The notes: generated by a model not told the origin, from the letters alone. A stretch of 64,000 nucleotides of DNA from Epiperipatus broadwayi (GCA_028023455.1 JAQFVV010006701.1:124001-188000); one strand, 5' to 3'. Shown: positions 28,500 to 40,440, counted from the stretch's first letter. Program-made: numbers and translations.

Positions 28500-28840
28500 A
28501 TTAAAACCAGCAAAACTCTCCATACAGTAGTGTCACTCATTGCAAATCAGAGTAATCAATGAATGCCAGAAGGCTTGTGCATAAAATCACTATGTAGTGC
28601 CTATTCCTCCAATATCCCAGTTTTGGAGTTAAGTAGAGATTAAAGGTGGCTGCTATCTAGATGCAGAGCTCTTAGATCCAAGCCTCCTCACTGATGAAAG
28701 CCACAAGTTAGAAACTAGTCTGGGGATATTGGATAAGTAGGCACTAGGTAGATATTTTATGCACAAGCCTTCTGGTATCCATTGATTACTCTGGCTTGCA
28801 CTGAGTGGCACTATTGTATTGAGAGTTTTGCCTGTTTTAA
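28500..28840 (+). mobile_element. Family A fold-back element with ribozyme, copy A3
   Basis: The left arm (28500-28619) and right arm (28721-28840) are inverted copies, both ending in ATTAAAAC at the outside. The 100-bp loop holds family A body and a complete ribozyme. The right arm starts at the first base after the predicted cleavage site (28721), and the left arm is its inverse and stops at the same point (28619). Non-coding. Confidence 0.85.
28676..28734 (+). ncRNA. Hammerhead ribozyme, family A copy A3 (best preserved)
   Basis: Stem I is six pairs: TCCTCA (28685-28690) with TGGGGA (28721-28726), including one U-G. Outside an internal loop, ATCCAA (28676-28681) pairs with TTGGAT (28729-28734). 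The core CTGATGA is at 28691-28697. Stem II is weak: positions 28699-28701 can pair with 28707-28709 (A-U, G-U, C-G), with an A-A mismatch at the first pair. GAAAC (28711-28715), a UA loop and GUC give a two-pair stem III with cleavage after C28720. The architecture is that of a type I hammerhead with a minimal stem III, as known from animal retroelements. Efficiency is uncertain because of stem II. Confidence 0.7.
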
Positions 28841-29224
28841 TAATAACATTTCTTATTTGTTTTAAAATTAACATTCAAAAATTTATAATTGATGAATAAA
28901 TTTAAAATTAATAATTTAAAATTTGTTTACATTTTTAATTTTTATTTTAAGACATATTTTTTTAGCTTTATTGTTTTTCATGATATGTTATTTTTATGTT
29001 TTTGTTATGTATTATATAAAGTTATTATGGAAATTGTATCCTCAACCAAATATATAAAAAAGTCAATATAGTGTTTCCTGTAGAAACCAGAATAAGCATT
29101 AAAAATAAAAATGTGGACTTCCTGGAAATCTGTAATGAAAATAAATATATTTTCTGGTATGTCAGAGTCAGCATCATTTCCACTATTACCAGTGGATAAA
29201 TGTTACTACAAGTTTAATCCACTT
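28841..29224. other. AT-rich spacer, nothing recognised
   Basis: A 60-codon plus-strand frame (28889-29071) is hydrophobic low-complexity sequence without family resemblance. Confidence 0.5.
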
Positions 29225-29560
29225 TCTCAAATTACTAGTATCTCTTTTTAATGACAATACAAAAACTGTCTTATGTCATCCATCTTATATTTGGGCTCTT
29301 TCTAGGTCTTTTGCAATATCTCCTGGAACCAATTTAAAACTTTAACTATCTAATTGTTATCATCCCTCCTAGCAATATGATAATCTCTTAATCTTTTCAA
29401 TGATGTCAGTGATACTCTATGTCATATATTTTGTTTTCAATCTCTTCTTGTTACTATATGTCTCTATACTTCATTTGATGGTCTGAAATCTCTGTACTGG
29501 TCTTTTGTTAAATGTCAAAATTGCATATCCATAAGTAAAAATCTTTAAAATACATGTATC
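29225..29560 (-). pseudogene. RTE/BovB-like LINE, C-terminal fragment
   Basis: The minus-strand translation gives SLTSLKRLRDYHIARR, then VKVLNWFQEILQKT and a KMDDIR ending. It is co-linear with the intact C-terminus at 49.9-50.2 kb (VTDLIEKIKRLKWSWSGHIA, then EILNWIPKDYKR). Stops and frameshifts interrupt it. Together with the RT fragment at 31.3-32.2 kb on the same strand and in the right order, it may belong to one old element split by later insertions. Confidence 0.65.
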
Positions 29561-29900
29561 AAAATGTCTTTAAACAGTATGTTTTCTTTTCAAACATTTT
29601 TATTTAGTTTAGAAACTCCATTTGTTTATTTGTTTGCTTAGGATATATTGTGTAATCATAGTTTAACAAACTTCTATCATATAGATTTCCTTCAAATTTG
29701 GTACATACATTAGAAATTGATGGCAATTCAATAAAATGAAAAATCTCATCTCTTTACTGAAATTGTGATTGGAAACTAAATTTAAAATGTGTTAATATCT
29801 ATCTGGTCAGTAAATTTCAAAATTGGCATGACAGTGAGATATATATATATAATCAAAACAAGTTATAAATTTCGTAACTTGCCTTAAGCTTTCAGTTATT

Positions 29901-30040
29901 ATCACTAGATGGAGCTTTACCAATAGCTCCTAACAAGCTTTGTTTACATAAACAACGATAGAGATTTTGAATTCTATCTCTTTTGATGTTTATGTAAACA
30001 AAGCTTGTTAGGAGCTATTGCTAAAGCTCCATCTAGTGAT
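29901..30040. repeat. Fold-back repeat with 56-bp arms
   Basis: Arms 29901-29956 and 29985-30040 are inverted with only two or three mismatches. They start ATCACTAGATGGAGC at the outside and contain AGCTTTGTTTACATAAAC. The 28-base spacer is itself nearly palindromic (GATAGAGA against TTCTATCTC). It would extrude as a long stem. Confidence 0.9.
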
Positions 30041-30529
30041 TATATATATATATTACAAATAAAAAGTAAAAGTGAAAAAAATTATGGTAAATTCAAATAA
30101 ATTTTTTTTATGTCTCTTAATCCATTCTATATTTTAAAAAGAATTTATCTTGTGTTTGGAAAGGAGAGTATTGACATTAAATAGTGTTCCATCTGTGTCT
30201 AAAGTGCATGTGCTGTGGTTTAAGCTACATTATTATTTATAATTCTCTTAACTCAAACAATGAAAATTTTCTTGTTTAAAAATATTTTTGTCATAAACAA
30301 AATAATAATGGAATTGATTTTTAATTAATGAGGATTTATTTTTAAATATAAAACAAGCTGCAACATTATTTTTAATCTTATTGTAATTAAATTGGAATAA
30401 TAAGAAAAAAATCCAAACAATAAATAATATATATAAAAAATATTTTATAATAAACATTTTTTTACTATGTATTAAGAAAATAAAAAATAATTATTTTATT
30501 TAACTATAAATGGAATTTATATATTTAAC

Positions 30530-30715
30530 TTGAAATAAAGGTGTAGGGCATCCAGAAATTACTTAATTCAAACACTAATTCTTACAAGTGATTGAATTAA
30601 CTAATGTCTGGATATCCCATAATTTTACTTCAAGTTAAAAATAATAACTCCGATTGTTATTGAAAAATATTTTTTTGGTTTTTTTAGTGCATAGTAAATA
30701 AAAGATCTTATTGTA
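30530..30715. repeat. Family D fold-back repeat, copy 2
   Basis: Arms CTTGAAATAAAGGTGTAGGG and CCCATAATTTTACTTCAAG are inverted, with inner matches (CCAGAAATTACTTAATTCAA). The tail TTTTTTAGTGCATAGTAAAT matches the tail of copy 1 at 9.7 kb. Confidence 0.55.
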
Positions 30716-31259
30716 ATTATTTAAAGATATTATAATATTAATTTATTTTTATGAAAAATACTTTATCTAAATTTAATTCTATAAATAATTTCATCAATTA
30801 TGGTTCCATTTATTGTAATAATTTGACAAAGAGTTTTGTAGTTGCAATCTTATTGTAATTCATGACTATCAATTGTTATTTCCTTTTTCTGAAAAAAAAA
30901 AAACTCCATTTAACAATACTACAGTCATTTCACAATATTTTTTTAATCTTATCTTGCTTTCATCTGATATTTCTTAAAACATTTCTTAATGTTCTGAAAC
31001 CTTATTAATCTCCATTTAGTTTTACATCCGTAACTTCCCAATATTATCCACAAAATACTTCTTGTAAAATTGCTGCATGAAATTTTGAAAATATAAACTT
31101 ATCCTTCTAAATAATAATCTTAGTTTCATCATGTATCTATAGCATTTTGATCAATATTCTTAAGAATATGACAAGACACCATAACTATATCTTGATATCC
31201 AATGCATATTAATCACTATAGAAATCCTTATAGATTCAAATATTCTTCATAATCTATAA

Positions 31260-32150
31260 TTTCCATAAAATAATGGCAATTCATACTCATTGGTTCTTTT
31301 TAATTTCACTTAGAATAATGTTTAAATCCAGTTTTTTATTTTGGTTAGTTTGAATCCAATGTGTATTATAAATAAATTGAAATGATCTTTGGTAGAGATT
31401 TTATATAGCACTGATGAAAAGTTGATATGTCCACAATTATTAATATTCTCTTTATCATCTTTTTTAAATATCAATATTGCTACTGCATTTTCCCAATTAT
31501 CTGGTACATCTTTGACATTTAAATATTTAGTATATTAACATAACCAACAATTTTTCTATTTCTTTTTCTGCTTCTTTTAAGATATCAATTATAATTCCAT
31601 CATTTTCTGGAGCTTTTATCATATTCATAGACCTAATTGTACCCCCCCTCCCAATGTCTTTCTTTAAACTGCTGGGAAATTTAGATATTATAACAACTGA
31701 AGGGGAGACCTTGTTTTCTTGATCTTTATTACTATGTAAATTTCTTTCACATATTTTATGATGCCATCCCTCTTTTTTTAATAATTGTTTCATCTTTTTT
31801 TTTTATTTCAATTTCCTTTTTTAATTTCTAGATGTTGTTTAACTTTGAGATTTTTATTCTTTTCTATAGCTTTCCTTGTCAATTTACAATTTTATTTTCT
31901 GATGTCATTAATTCCTTTTCATACTATTTTACAAAACTGTAAATATTCAATTTTTCTTAATGGATCAATTTTTAAAATTTCATATTCCTTTTTTTCTTCA
32001 TACATTATCTTGTTTGAGTAGAAAAAATTATTGATAAATTGCTCTTTTATTGATACGAATTATCATTTTTGCAGTTCGTAAAAATATACGTTATTTTCTT
32101 ATTGATTTTATTTACGTGTAAACTATCTTCAAAATCTTTTAATATTTTAA
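31260..32150 (-). pseudogene. RTE/BovB-like LINE, linker and N-terminal RT fragment
   Basis: In minus-strand order, the linker between endonuclease and RT appears first (KKRKEYEILKIDPLRKIEYL, then KAIEKNKNLKVKQHLEIKK, about 32.0-31.8 kb). The RT start follows (APENDGIIIDILKEAEKEIE, about 31.62-31.55 kb), then VPDNWENAVAILIFKKDD and NINNCGHINFSSVLYKI, the decayed NNYRPISLLSVLYK block. All blocks match the element at 47-50 kb. Stops and frameshifts separate them. The endonuclease and the catalytic FADD box are missing. Confidence 0.65.
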
Positions 32151-32159
32151 AACCATTTG

Positions 32160-34960
32160 CAAGAAGTGATATATATATATTTGAATTGAATATTTAGAGA
32201 AAGTATCAAGTTTTATGAGAAAATGTTAATATAAACATTTAAATCATTCATTTCACTGATTAATAAATTCATATCCGGAAGTATCCGGAATCAATGTTGT
32301 TATCTGGCCTAATCATTAAGTACCCATTTTTTAGATCTCAGTTATTTAAAATAGAGCAACAGTCATTTTTATTATAGTTATTTAACTTTCATTTATATTT
32401 TTAGATATATATATTTAAACTTTTTTATTGTTTAGCTAAACCAATGTAAATATATCCAAAAACATCTACCTTGTTTTACAGAATAAACTGAATTAATAAC
32501 TTTTTGAATGGTCTTTAACTGGTTATAATCTGACCAATTAATATATAAAAACCCATAAAAATAAATTACTTTTTTTTATTTTCTGAATCATCACAATTTA
32601 ATTACTCAATTTAAACTTTTTCTATATCTTTTTAAAGTTATCTTATTATTTTTCTAATCCCAAATGATTTCAGAGTTAAAAAAAATCTTATTATTCAAGT
32701 TTATACTTTTTTTTTTTTAGTATTTACATTTAAATAATTGAATATAGCAGATAAAATATTTTCTTAAGAAAACGTATCTGCATTATATGTATGAATGCAC
32801 GTAGTGTATTGAAATTTGTTTCTAATGTTTTAATTAAAATAAAACATATAAAAAATTATAATTAAAAAACAAATCCAAAGAATTAAAAACACTTCTATTA
32901 TTTAAGACTTTAATTTAACAATTTCAGTAAATAAAGATATGAATTCCAAGTAGCTGGTTATCTAAAATTTAATGAAACAATCCATACTCTATTATGACCA
33001 TTTTGAAATTTTGCTTTATTCTATATTTAAAAAAAATACGCACATTTTTCTATTTATACTTTTTCAAAATAATTATTACATTTATTTTCATTCATACTCA
33101 TGTGAATCTTAAATGATTGTACAATAAATATATTAAGTTAATAGGACCATGATAAGTTATATAAAAAGTGGAAGAAATTTGAATGGAAAGAGAATAAAAG
33201 AGGTAGATATTTGTTACTTTTTTTTGTTTGATGTTTATATTGAAATTTTAGAATATGAGGATAGAATTGTAAGGATTATCAAAATAGTTTTTATTAAAAT
33301 AGGATAGAAAGAAAAATAACGAAGACTGGAATAGGAAATGGATGGATTACTTGTGATATGGAAGAGTTTTTGAAAAAGAGAATATAAAGTTTCTGGACAT
33401 TGGCTTATAATGCCAGAAACTTTTAACTTCATTTAAAAAGAAGTTTTTTAATGTATCATCATATAACGATTATTTTGTTTATAGTTTTATGACAAATATT
33501 GGAAATATGAGAGCAAAATATTGAAAGTAACAAAACATCTTACACTAAAATGAGATAAGAGATACAAGGGAAGTGTATTACCATTGGACAATTGATATAA
33601 TAATAGAGACTAAAAAGCATTGTAGTATATAGTAGTTTTGAAGAGAATAAATGTTTAACTTAGCATCAAGATCTATGAGCATATGGACTATACATCGTAA
33701 CTTCTGATTTAATCTAAAAAGAATCCATTCTACATTATGTCAACATTTTAATTTCTTGGAAACTGACTTTTAGTCAAGCAGGAGATGAAGACTAATTCCC
33801 AGAAAATGGGTCAATTTCTTTAAGTCTTTATTTATATGTATAATGAGTAAAATTTTACTTTCACATCAGCACTTGTCTTCCACATAAGTTCTTGATATCT
33901 CAGAATGAATAAAGCTGACATTATGAGGTTGACAATTAGATATAGGAATGTCTATGAAACTTTAATAATATTTGTGAGACAACCAGGAAGATTTTGCCTT
34001 TAACAAATATATATATTTCAATTTTTTTTGTTTGTTTTACTGCATATCTCATCTCAACTCAACCACACCACAATCATCCATCAACAAATAAAGTCAGAAT
34101 TTCTCTGTCTCACTGCAGATGATTTTGGAATCACTTACCTTTTCAGGTGAGTTGGGCATAAGCACATGGAATCTTAACTTTATATGTATGTATTAGATAA
34201 ACTTAACATGCATGTATATTTAGATATATTAAAATCTTCCATTCTACCATGTGTTCCTGAAAGGCTGGAAAAGACAAGTTATACACATATAAGTGTGTAT
34301 GTGTGTTGCTTCAGATTTGACTTTAAATACTTCATGTAAATTTTATTATAGGTTTGTAATTATTAATAAAATTTAAAATTCAAAACTCTCTAAAGTACAT
34401 GGTGAAGAGATACGACCAGCACCATTATGCATCAAAAGATGAGCAAAAATAAATTTGCATAATGTAAATTTTATACTAAAAGTGCAATATTTGTATTGTC
34501 ATATTTGTGATGTGCTCAGGAGAAGTGTACTAATGTCTCAAGATTACATACATTGTATTGATTTCTAGCTATGGATTGAAATATAGTTGTAAGATGATGC
34601 AGGCATAAATATCTGCCTATATCAATTTAAAAGAGGCAAACGTTTGGTGATTTTATGGATGAAAGAAACAAGAAAATTCTTTTTCAGGATCTAATAAAAT
34701 GAATAGATATTTTTAACTGTCAAAAAATAAATAAAAACAACAATTCATAGCAATATAAAAGAAAAGTACGTTTTTGATAATTGGATCAAATACACTTTTA
34801 TATCTGAATAAAAATTATTGAAGTTTTATTTAATAGAAAAATATATTCACAAATATCAGATCTGTGATGATGCAAAAGAAAATTAAATTGTTCCATATTT
34901 GAGTAACAGTTTTTGAAAAATATTACTTATGATTAACATGATTTTGTAGTTTTTGTTTTT
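32160..34960. other. AT-rich DNA, nothing recognised
   Basis: Frames of up to 65 codons lack any domain. No tRNA boxes and no inverted arms were found. Confidence 0.5.
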
Positions 34961-34961
34961 T

Positions 34962-35055
34962 TCATGTGTCATAGCATCAGTTGGGAAGCAAACCTGCTAA
35001 CCCAGGACGACTGCTTGTAAAGCAGCTGTCACTGACCTCTCGACCACCAATGCAT
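34962..35055 (-). repeat. tRNA-Val-derived SINE (monomer)
   Basis: On the minus strand an A-box-like GGTCGAGAGGTCAGTGAC is followed by an anticodon arm in which GCTGC and GCAG enclose TTTACAA, giving a TAC (Val) anticodon. A decayed B-box (GGTTTGCTTCC) follows, then GCTATGACACATG and an A run. The length of about 90 bp plus the A-rich tail indicates a tRNA-derived retroposon and not a tRNA gene. It is related to the dimeric copy at 42.35-42.5 kb. Confidence 0.6.
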
Positions 35056-35059
35056 GATT

Positions 35060-36404
35060 TTGTAGTTGATACAATTTTTTTTTAAAAAAAGTACACCAAG
35101 AGAAGTCAGAATATATTAATCAGTGTCAACTCAAAATAATAGAACCATGCCCTTCAAAAATAGAGCAAGCATACTGTAATGAATTACTGTCATATGCAGT
35201 TTAGCATACTGGAAGACTAGCAGATTTGAGAACTAAAAATTTTTAAATAAAAGCTCGGCCAATGGTTTTTCTGGCTTAAATATCGCATGACTTCCTGTAT
35301 AACTAACCATATCAACTATTAAATAATTTTATGTTATTAATATATAACAGTGAAATAATAATTTTTAGATTTTATATGAAGGTATTGATTATGTAAGAAC
35401 TTGGGTCTCAAGACTTTTACATTAATCTTAATTAATTTGTACTTCTAATTGATGCAGTCATTACTTTTAAATTACAATTGCATGATTATGTGTTTCCTAA
35501 TATATTATTTTTTCCATCATCATCAGTTTTCATGAGTCCATTAAAAAATTAAGATATTATTCCATCAACTTGTTTCAATCATAGACATGACCATTTCCTA
35601 GATAACTTAAAATATCTTTGAATCTAGTCGGAAATCTATCTATTTACATATCTCTACCAACAAATTATTTAATATATCTATCCTTTGTTTTTTAGTTTTG
35701 GGAGGATTAAAATCCAAATATTTTAATTAACAGAAATTTTAGATTTAATAGTGCAACTGTAGTGGAACCAGATACTATACTTAAAATCTGAGTTTAAACC
35801 TGAGCCATGTGAACTTAAAAATTTTCGACATGTTTTGAATTTGTCTTTCAGATAGGCCATGTATAAGCAATTTACATTACTATACATTTGGTAAATGGTT
35901 ATCTATTTATTCGTAATTAGATAATAAAACAAGTATTTCATGACCACAAATCATTAGCACTCATTAATGGCATGGCAGGTGAGTGGCTTTCTTCTCTTTC
36001 TCTCTTAGTCTGTAGAGTCTTTGACCAGCAGTGGAATATTTAAGAGCAGTTTTACCTTTTACAAAAATCAAAATATTTAAAACTATATAGAATTTTTTTA
36101 TTAATAATTCAAGAATTTGGGAAATACATTAATAAAATATTAAATATATTTCGCAAATTAATTAGTGCTTTATAAAATAAAGATTTAGATAATTAACTGA
36201 ATGTAAATTTTTAATTAAAAATTAGTAATGGGATAGGTATTATAATAAGATAAAATTCTAGACAAGTTTAAGATATATACTATTAGATTATGGAATTTAT
36301 AGTGCAGGTAGAAAAAAATATCTTTTAAAACTTTATGCATCATATGAATACTGTTACATATATTCGAAATTAAATAATTTATTTATTTATTATATTAAAT
36401 TTAA
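35060..36404. other. AT-rich DNA, nothing recognised
   Basis: No features beyond simple AT-rich sequence. Confidence 0.5.
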
Positions 36405-36770
36405 TAGACAGAGTATAAGCACAGACTTTCACATGAGCCACCACTCTCCACATTATCTCATAACACTGATACACCTGAACACATATATGTCGAAAAGATA
36501 AATAATCACCAATATTGGTATTTCATGCTAAACCAGCAATCATCAGTTGGTCCAGATTACCATCTTTACACATATAGGCTACAAGTGCTCAGATATATAT
36601 TAAAATAGCAAATCCTCCTACTTTAGTGGACAGGCTTCAATTCAATCCACACTCCAACTCTTCAACTGTCCATCCAATTGAAAATCTGATGATGGAACGT
36701 GGCCACCCTGAGGCTGAGATTATTGTCACATCCATGTTGACCTAAGGTCAATCTGACTCCTCATGTACAG
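36405..36770 (-). mobile_element. Family B ribozyme repeat, copy B2
   Basis: It has the same order as copy B1. A longer body lies upstream of the ribozyme on the minus strand (CAGATTTTCAATTGGATGG and neighbours, 36552-36770). It matches the body in the 58.5-60 kb array (GAAAATCTGATGATGGAA and CCATGTTGACCT are shared). Downstream of the ribozyme comes the arm, with a decayed tRNA-like segment to about 36405. Confidence 0.75.
36508..36551 (-). ncRNA. Hammerhead-like ribozyme, family B copy B2
   Basis: Stem I ACCAA (36551-36547) pairs perfectly with TTGGT (36512-36508). The core CTGATGA (36546-36540) and GAAA (36524-36521) are intact. Stem III is two pairs with an ACCA loop, and the AUA cleavage site lies between 36513 and 36512. 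The stem II sequence is identical to B1. Copy B1 differs from it in the stem III loop (ACAT), where change is tolerated. The T-T mismatch at the base of stem II is shared. Confidence 0.65.
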
Positions 36771-37599
36771 GACCCAATCCATTAAATACATATACAAGGG
36801 ATAGGCAGACATCTCTAATATGTAATAGCTGAAATACACAGGCTTATATATACCTGTGTCTATATATGTAATAAACTTCCTTAATAATGATATCAATAGT
36901 AAAAAGTACACGGTGAATAATTAAAAGATCATGATCAATAATTTTTAGCTGGGAAAAGTAAAAAAAACATTTACGGTTCAAACAGTTCACAATGTTGACT
37001 TATATCTAATCTATCACTTTGAATTTCTAATACTCTGATTTTCTGAACACTTGAGTAAATAGATAAATATCAACAGCAATTTTCTTAACTCAACTTTAGA
37101 GCCATCTAGTGTAAGTTTGAGAAATCACTGATTTTTAGGTGGTATATTATTATAAAATCATTGTCTCCAGATTATTTTGTGGCTTTTGTATTTATAAATG
37201 AAGATTACAATTGAAAGCTAGAATTAATATAGTTAAATATCTAGCAGTTACCTTTTATTCTTTCATATGATCAAGTTATTACCTTGAAATTAAAATAAAA
37301 AGTAATACTTTGAACCTAGGCTGTCTCTTACAAATTATATAGAGTCTTCAGTTAATAAAAGCCAAAGGTCTTCTCTTGGAGGCAAATAAATCTGCAGATG
37401 AAAAAGTTGTGTTAATTCCTAGCGAAGGAATATAAACGCCTGTAATAGTAATAAAACTTTAATCTCTAAAATTTGTAGAAATTGACCAACTGTTATGTAT
37501 ATATAATTATCGAAGTGAATTAGCCTGTGTTTAAAACTAATTTTTTTTCAAAATTTTATGAAAATAGTTTAAATAATAAAAAGTGTCTTCTAAGTATAT

Positions 37600-37735
37600 A
37601 AGTATTTTAGTTCCAACTTTGAATTCTAACTTTCACTGATGAAAGTAAAAACCAAAAAACAGTTTGGAAATGGAATTTATAGTATTATATTATCTGGCAT
37701 CCAGTGATTACTGAAATGTACAGTAGATGACTCTT
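37600..37735 (+). mobile_element. Family A relic
   Basis: CTGATGAAAGT and AAAACAGTTTGG at 37637-37670 align with the family A ribozyme. They are followed by CTGGCATCCAGTGATTAC, the same block as the right arm of copies A2 and A3. The ribozyme is heavily mutated. Confidence 0.45.
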
Positions 37736-38014
37736 GAAGAGAAATAGAAGTAAATGCAATATTGGGTGCAAGTTAATTTATGATAATTGCAAGCAAAGAA
37801 AATAAAAAAAAAAATAAAAACACAAAAACACCCCCAATAATTTATTCTATATTAGAAAAAAAAAAACAATAAAAGGGAGAGAAAATGCTTACATATCTAC
37901 CCCCTACTTACTTCCTATCCATAGACTCTCGAATGGGTTGTTGGTTTGTGTGTTGCTGAGGAGAGGAGGATAGGACAGGACACCTCTCCACTCAAAAAGG
38001 AAAGCCCAAAACAA

Positions 38015-38052
38015 GGGCTGGGGATGGGATAGGGGATGGGGAGGGGATAGGG
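38015..38052 (+). other. G-quadruplex candidate
   Basis: Seven runs of three to four G are separated by one to three bases within 38 bases, inside DNA that is otherwise mostly A+T. A C-rich complement (CCATCCCC, CACCCC) lies 10-25 bases downstream, so a hairpin could compete with the quadruplex. The surrounding 37.9-38.15 kb is purine-rich and unlike its neighbours. Confidence 0.6.
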
Positions 38053-38149
38053 ATTAAGGACCATCCCCTCACCCCTTGTTTGTTCTTGTTAGCCCAAGAT
38101 GGAACAAATAATGGGGGAGGGTGGTTTTGTTTTGAAATTGTTTAATAAC

Positions 38150-38215
38150 AATTATTGTGCTAGTATGAGATAGTGATGAGATAGTGATCATGTGATGTTT
38201 AGTGGTTTAACAAAG
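38150..38215 (+). repeat. Solo family A outer flank
   Basis: AACAATTATTGTGCTAGTATG and GTGATCATGTGATGTTTAG match sequence just outside the right arms at 19.85 kb and 26.68 kb, so this is a fragment of a longer form of family A. Confidence 0.5.
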
Positions 38216-39449
38216 TAATTTACTGCTTAAGGCTTGAACAGGATCTTTAACAACAAGGGAATATACACATAAATGGAAAAAATGGGTGACTTAGTCTACA
38301 AGTCATATAAAAAAGGCATAGAAAATATTAGGCATTTGTTAATTATGTAAATTCTGCAAGCAGAAAGGATACAAATAATGAAGTTGTGGAAAAATAAATA
38401 TATAGAAAGTGATTATACAGAAAGTGGGTTCTTGGTTTTTATGCTGTGTTTAGAAAAAATTAAGGGAAAATTAGCTATAATGATCATGTAGTTGACAAAT
38501 ATTATGTTGTGGAAACAGGATGGAGCAGGATAGAGAAGAATATGGGAATAACAGGGTATGGAATAAAAAAAGAAGGTTAAGTGGCAAATAGTTTCTCTAG
38601 GCATAGAGCTGAGAGAAACTTGACTATGAAAAAGGTCACATCTCATCTCATCTCACATGTCTTGGAATCAAATGAGTATATAGATAAGAAAGTCATGCAA
38701 TACTATTTGTTTGTATTAGCAAGTAAATAAATATTTTTTGTTTTTTTTATTGGTATCTCTTATAAAAGATAGCCCAATATAACTTTGACTGCCATATTAA
38801 CTAATTTGCCTACAAATAAGAAAATTAATAAAGAATAATGTGTTATTATCTGATATTTAATATTTATAAAACCAATTTGCATCTATTCATTACTCAAGTT
38901 TACAAAGTTAAATATGCTTGATAATAAAGAGGGATTGATTAAAAGTAATAGATAAGAAAATGAAGCTAAAATTCACAATAAGATCTTGTGAAACTAACTT
39001 CTATAATTGAAAATAAAGTTGGGAATTATAATTTTATATATAAATTTTTAAAATAATAAATGTAATTAAGGTAAATTGTTGATTCAGATCAAAGTAATGA
39101 GGCAAGACAAGATCTGAACAATTTATATTTTAATTGATTATTAAATAATCTTCCATATCTAAGAATCATTCCCATAATCTTAAGTGCTCTGTAAATTATG
39201 GATTCAATATGTGCATAAAATAATTCATTATTTTTAAATAGAAAACTAAGATCCTTTTGCATCATCTTACATTTAATTCTATGTGTAGAAATATAATATG
39301 AGAGACCTAGATATTCAGATGTATTACAATATGAGATACATTAATCAACATTTTATTTTTACTACACCAATGTAAGTATCCATTTGAAAATTTTGCAATC
39401 ATCGCCATAGAATAATAAATATGAAGACTTAAGATAATCTTTAAGAACA

Positions 39450-39788
39450 TCCATGTTTATATTGAATAATAAAGAAGCCAGAAGGCTACTTTGAAGTAGA
39501 CCAAATTACAATTATATAAAGTGGAAGCTTGAATATTATATTTAACAAAAACCTTCCTACCTTTAAATAATAAACCGAACCATTTAATTGGAAAGTTTTT
39601 GTAGAAGAATATCATGATTGACTCTGTCAAATGCCTTAGATAGATCAAAATAAATTACATCTAATCTCTGTCTATCTTCTATAGCATGAGCAATATGATC
39701 AAATATAGTAATGTGATTAGTTTCAATAGACCTATTTGGTAAAAAGCAATGTTGAGGAGAAGCTAACTAATTACTGGCATTATTTATG

Positions 39789-39876
<88 letters not shown>

Positions 39877-40440
39877 GCCACATGTAAGACTGAAATGGGT
39901 CTAAAATTATTTACACATTTCTTAGAACCATTTTTGTGAATTGGAATAACTTTAACACATTTGAGGTCCTCAGGAAAATTGCAATTATATATAAAACAAT
40001 TTATAATATAGAATGAAGGATTGGAATAAACTTAGCACAACTCTTACAAATAAAAAGGTGTATATTATCCAATCCAAAACTGGTGTGCAATTTAAAGTTT
40101 TGGTATTGATGACATAACATCTTCAATATTAAAACCATCAATTGATATTTTGTGATAAGATTTCTTGGAAAGTACACAAGACTTTAATTCATTATCAACA
40201 TTCTTATACAGGAGAGCATAGAATATGGAAAACTTTTCAGCAAAAAATGAGAAATTACAAGCAGTTCTGCCTTTGGTATCACCAATTCCTGAATCTTTAA
40301 TGAAAGGCCAGAATAGTCTAGGATTTTTAAGAGAAATTATTCTCCATATTCTTTATATTATTAAAATGCTCTTTTCTGTATAATACCACTGTCAACTTTC
40401 TATAATTATTAAATTATTGGAATGTAGAATATTATTAGTT
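39450..40440 (-). pseudogene. CR1/L2-like LINE reverse transcriptase (broken)
   Basis: Reading the minus strand, GRTACNFSFFAEKFSIFYAL precedes VKVIPIHKNGSKKCVNNFRP plus ISVL, the classic nucleic-acid binding block of non-LTR RTs. After the (TA)n expansion the frame continues with NRSIETNHITIFDHIAHAIE and VIYFDLSKAFDRVNHDILLQ, which keeps the first catalytic Asp. GLLQSSLLASLLFNINMDVL (from GVPQGSVLGPLLF) follows, then a decayed FYGDDCKIF for the YADD box near 39.4 kb. Several frameshifts are present, so it is inactive. Blocks and spacing fit the CR1/L2 group of the Jockey superfamily. Confidence 0.65.
39791..39872. repeat. (TA)n microsatellite inside the LINE RT
   Basis: A perfect TA run of about 82 bp splits the RT coding relic. 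Confidence 0.95.
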
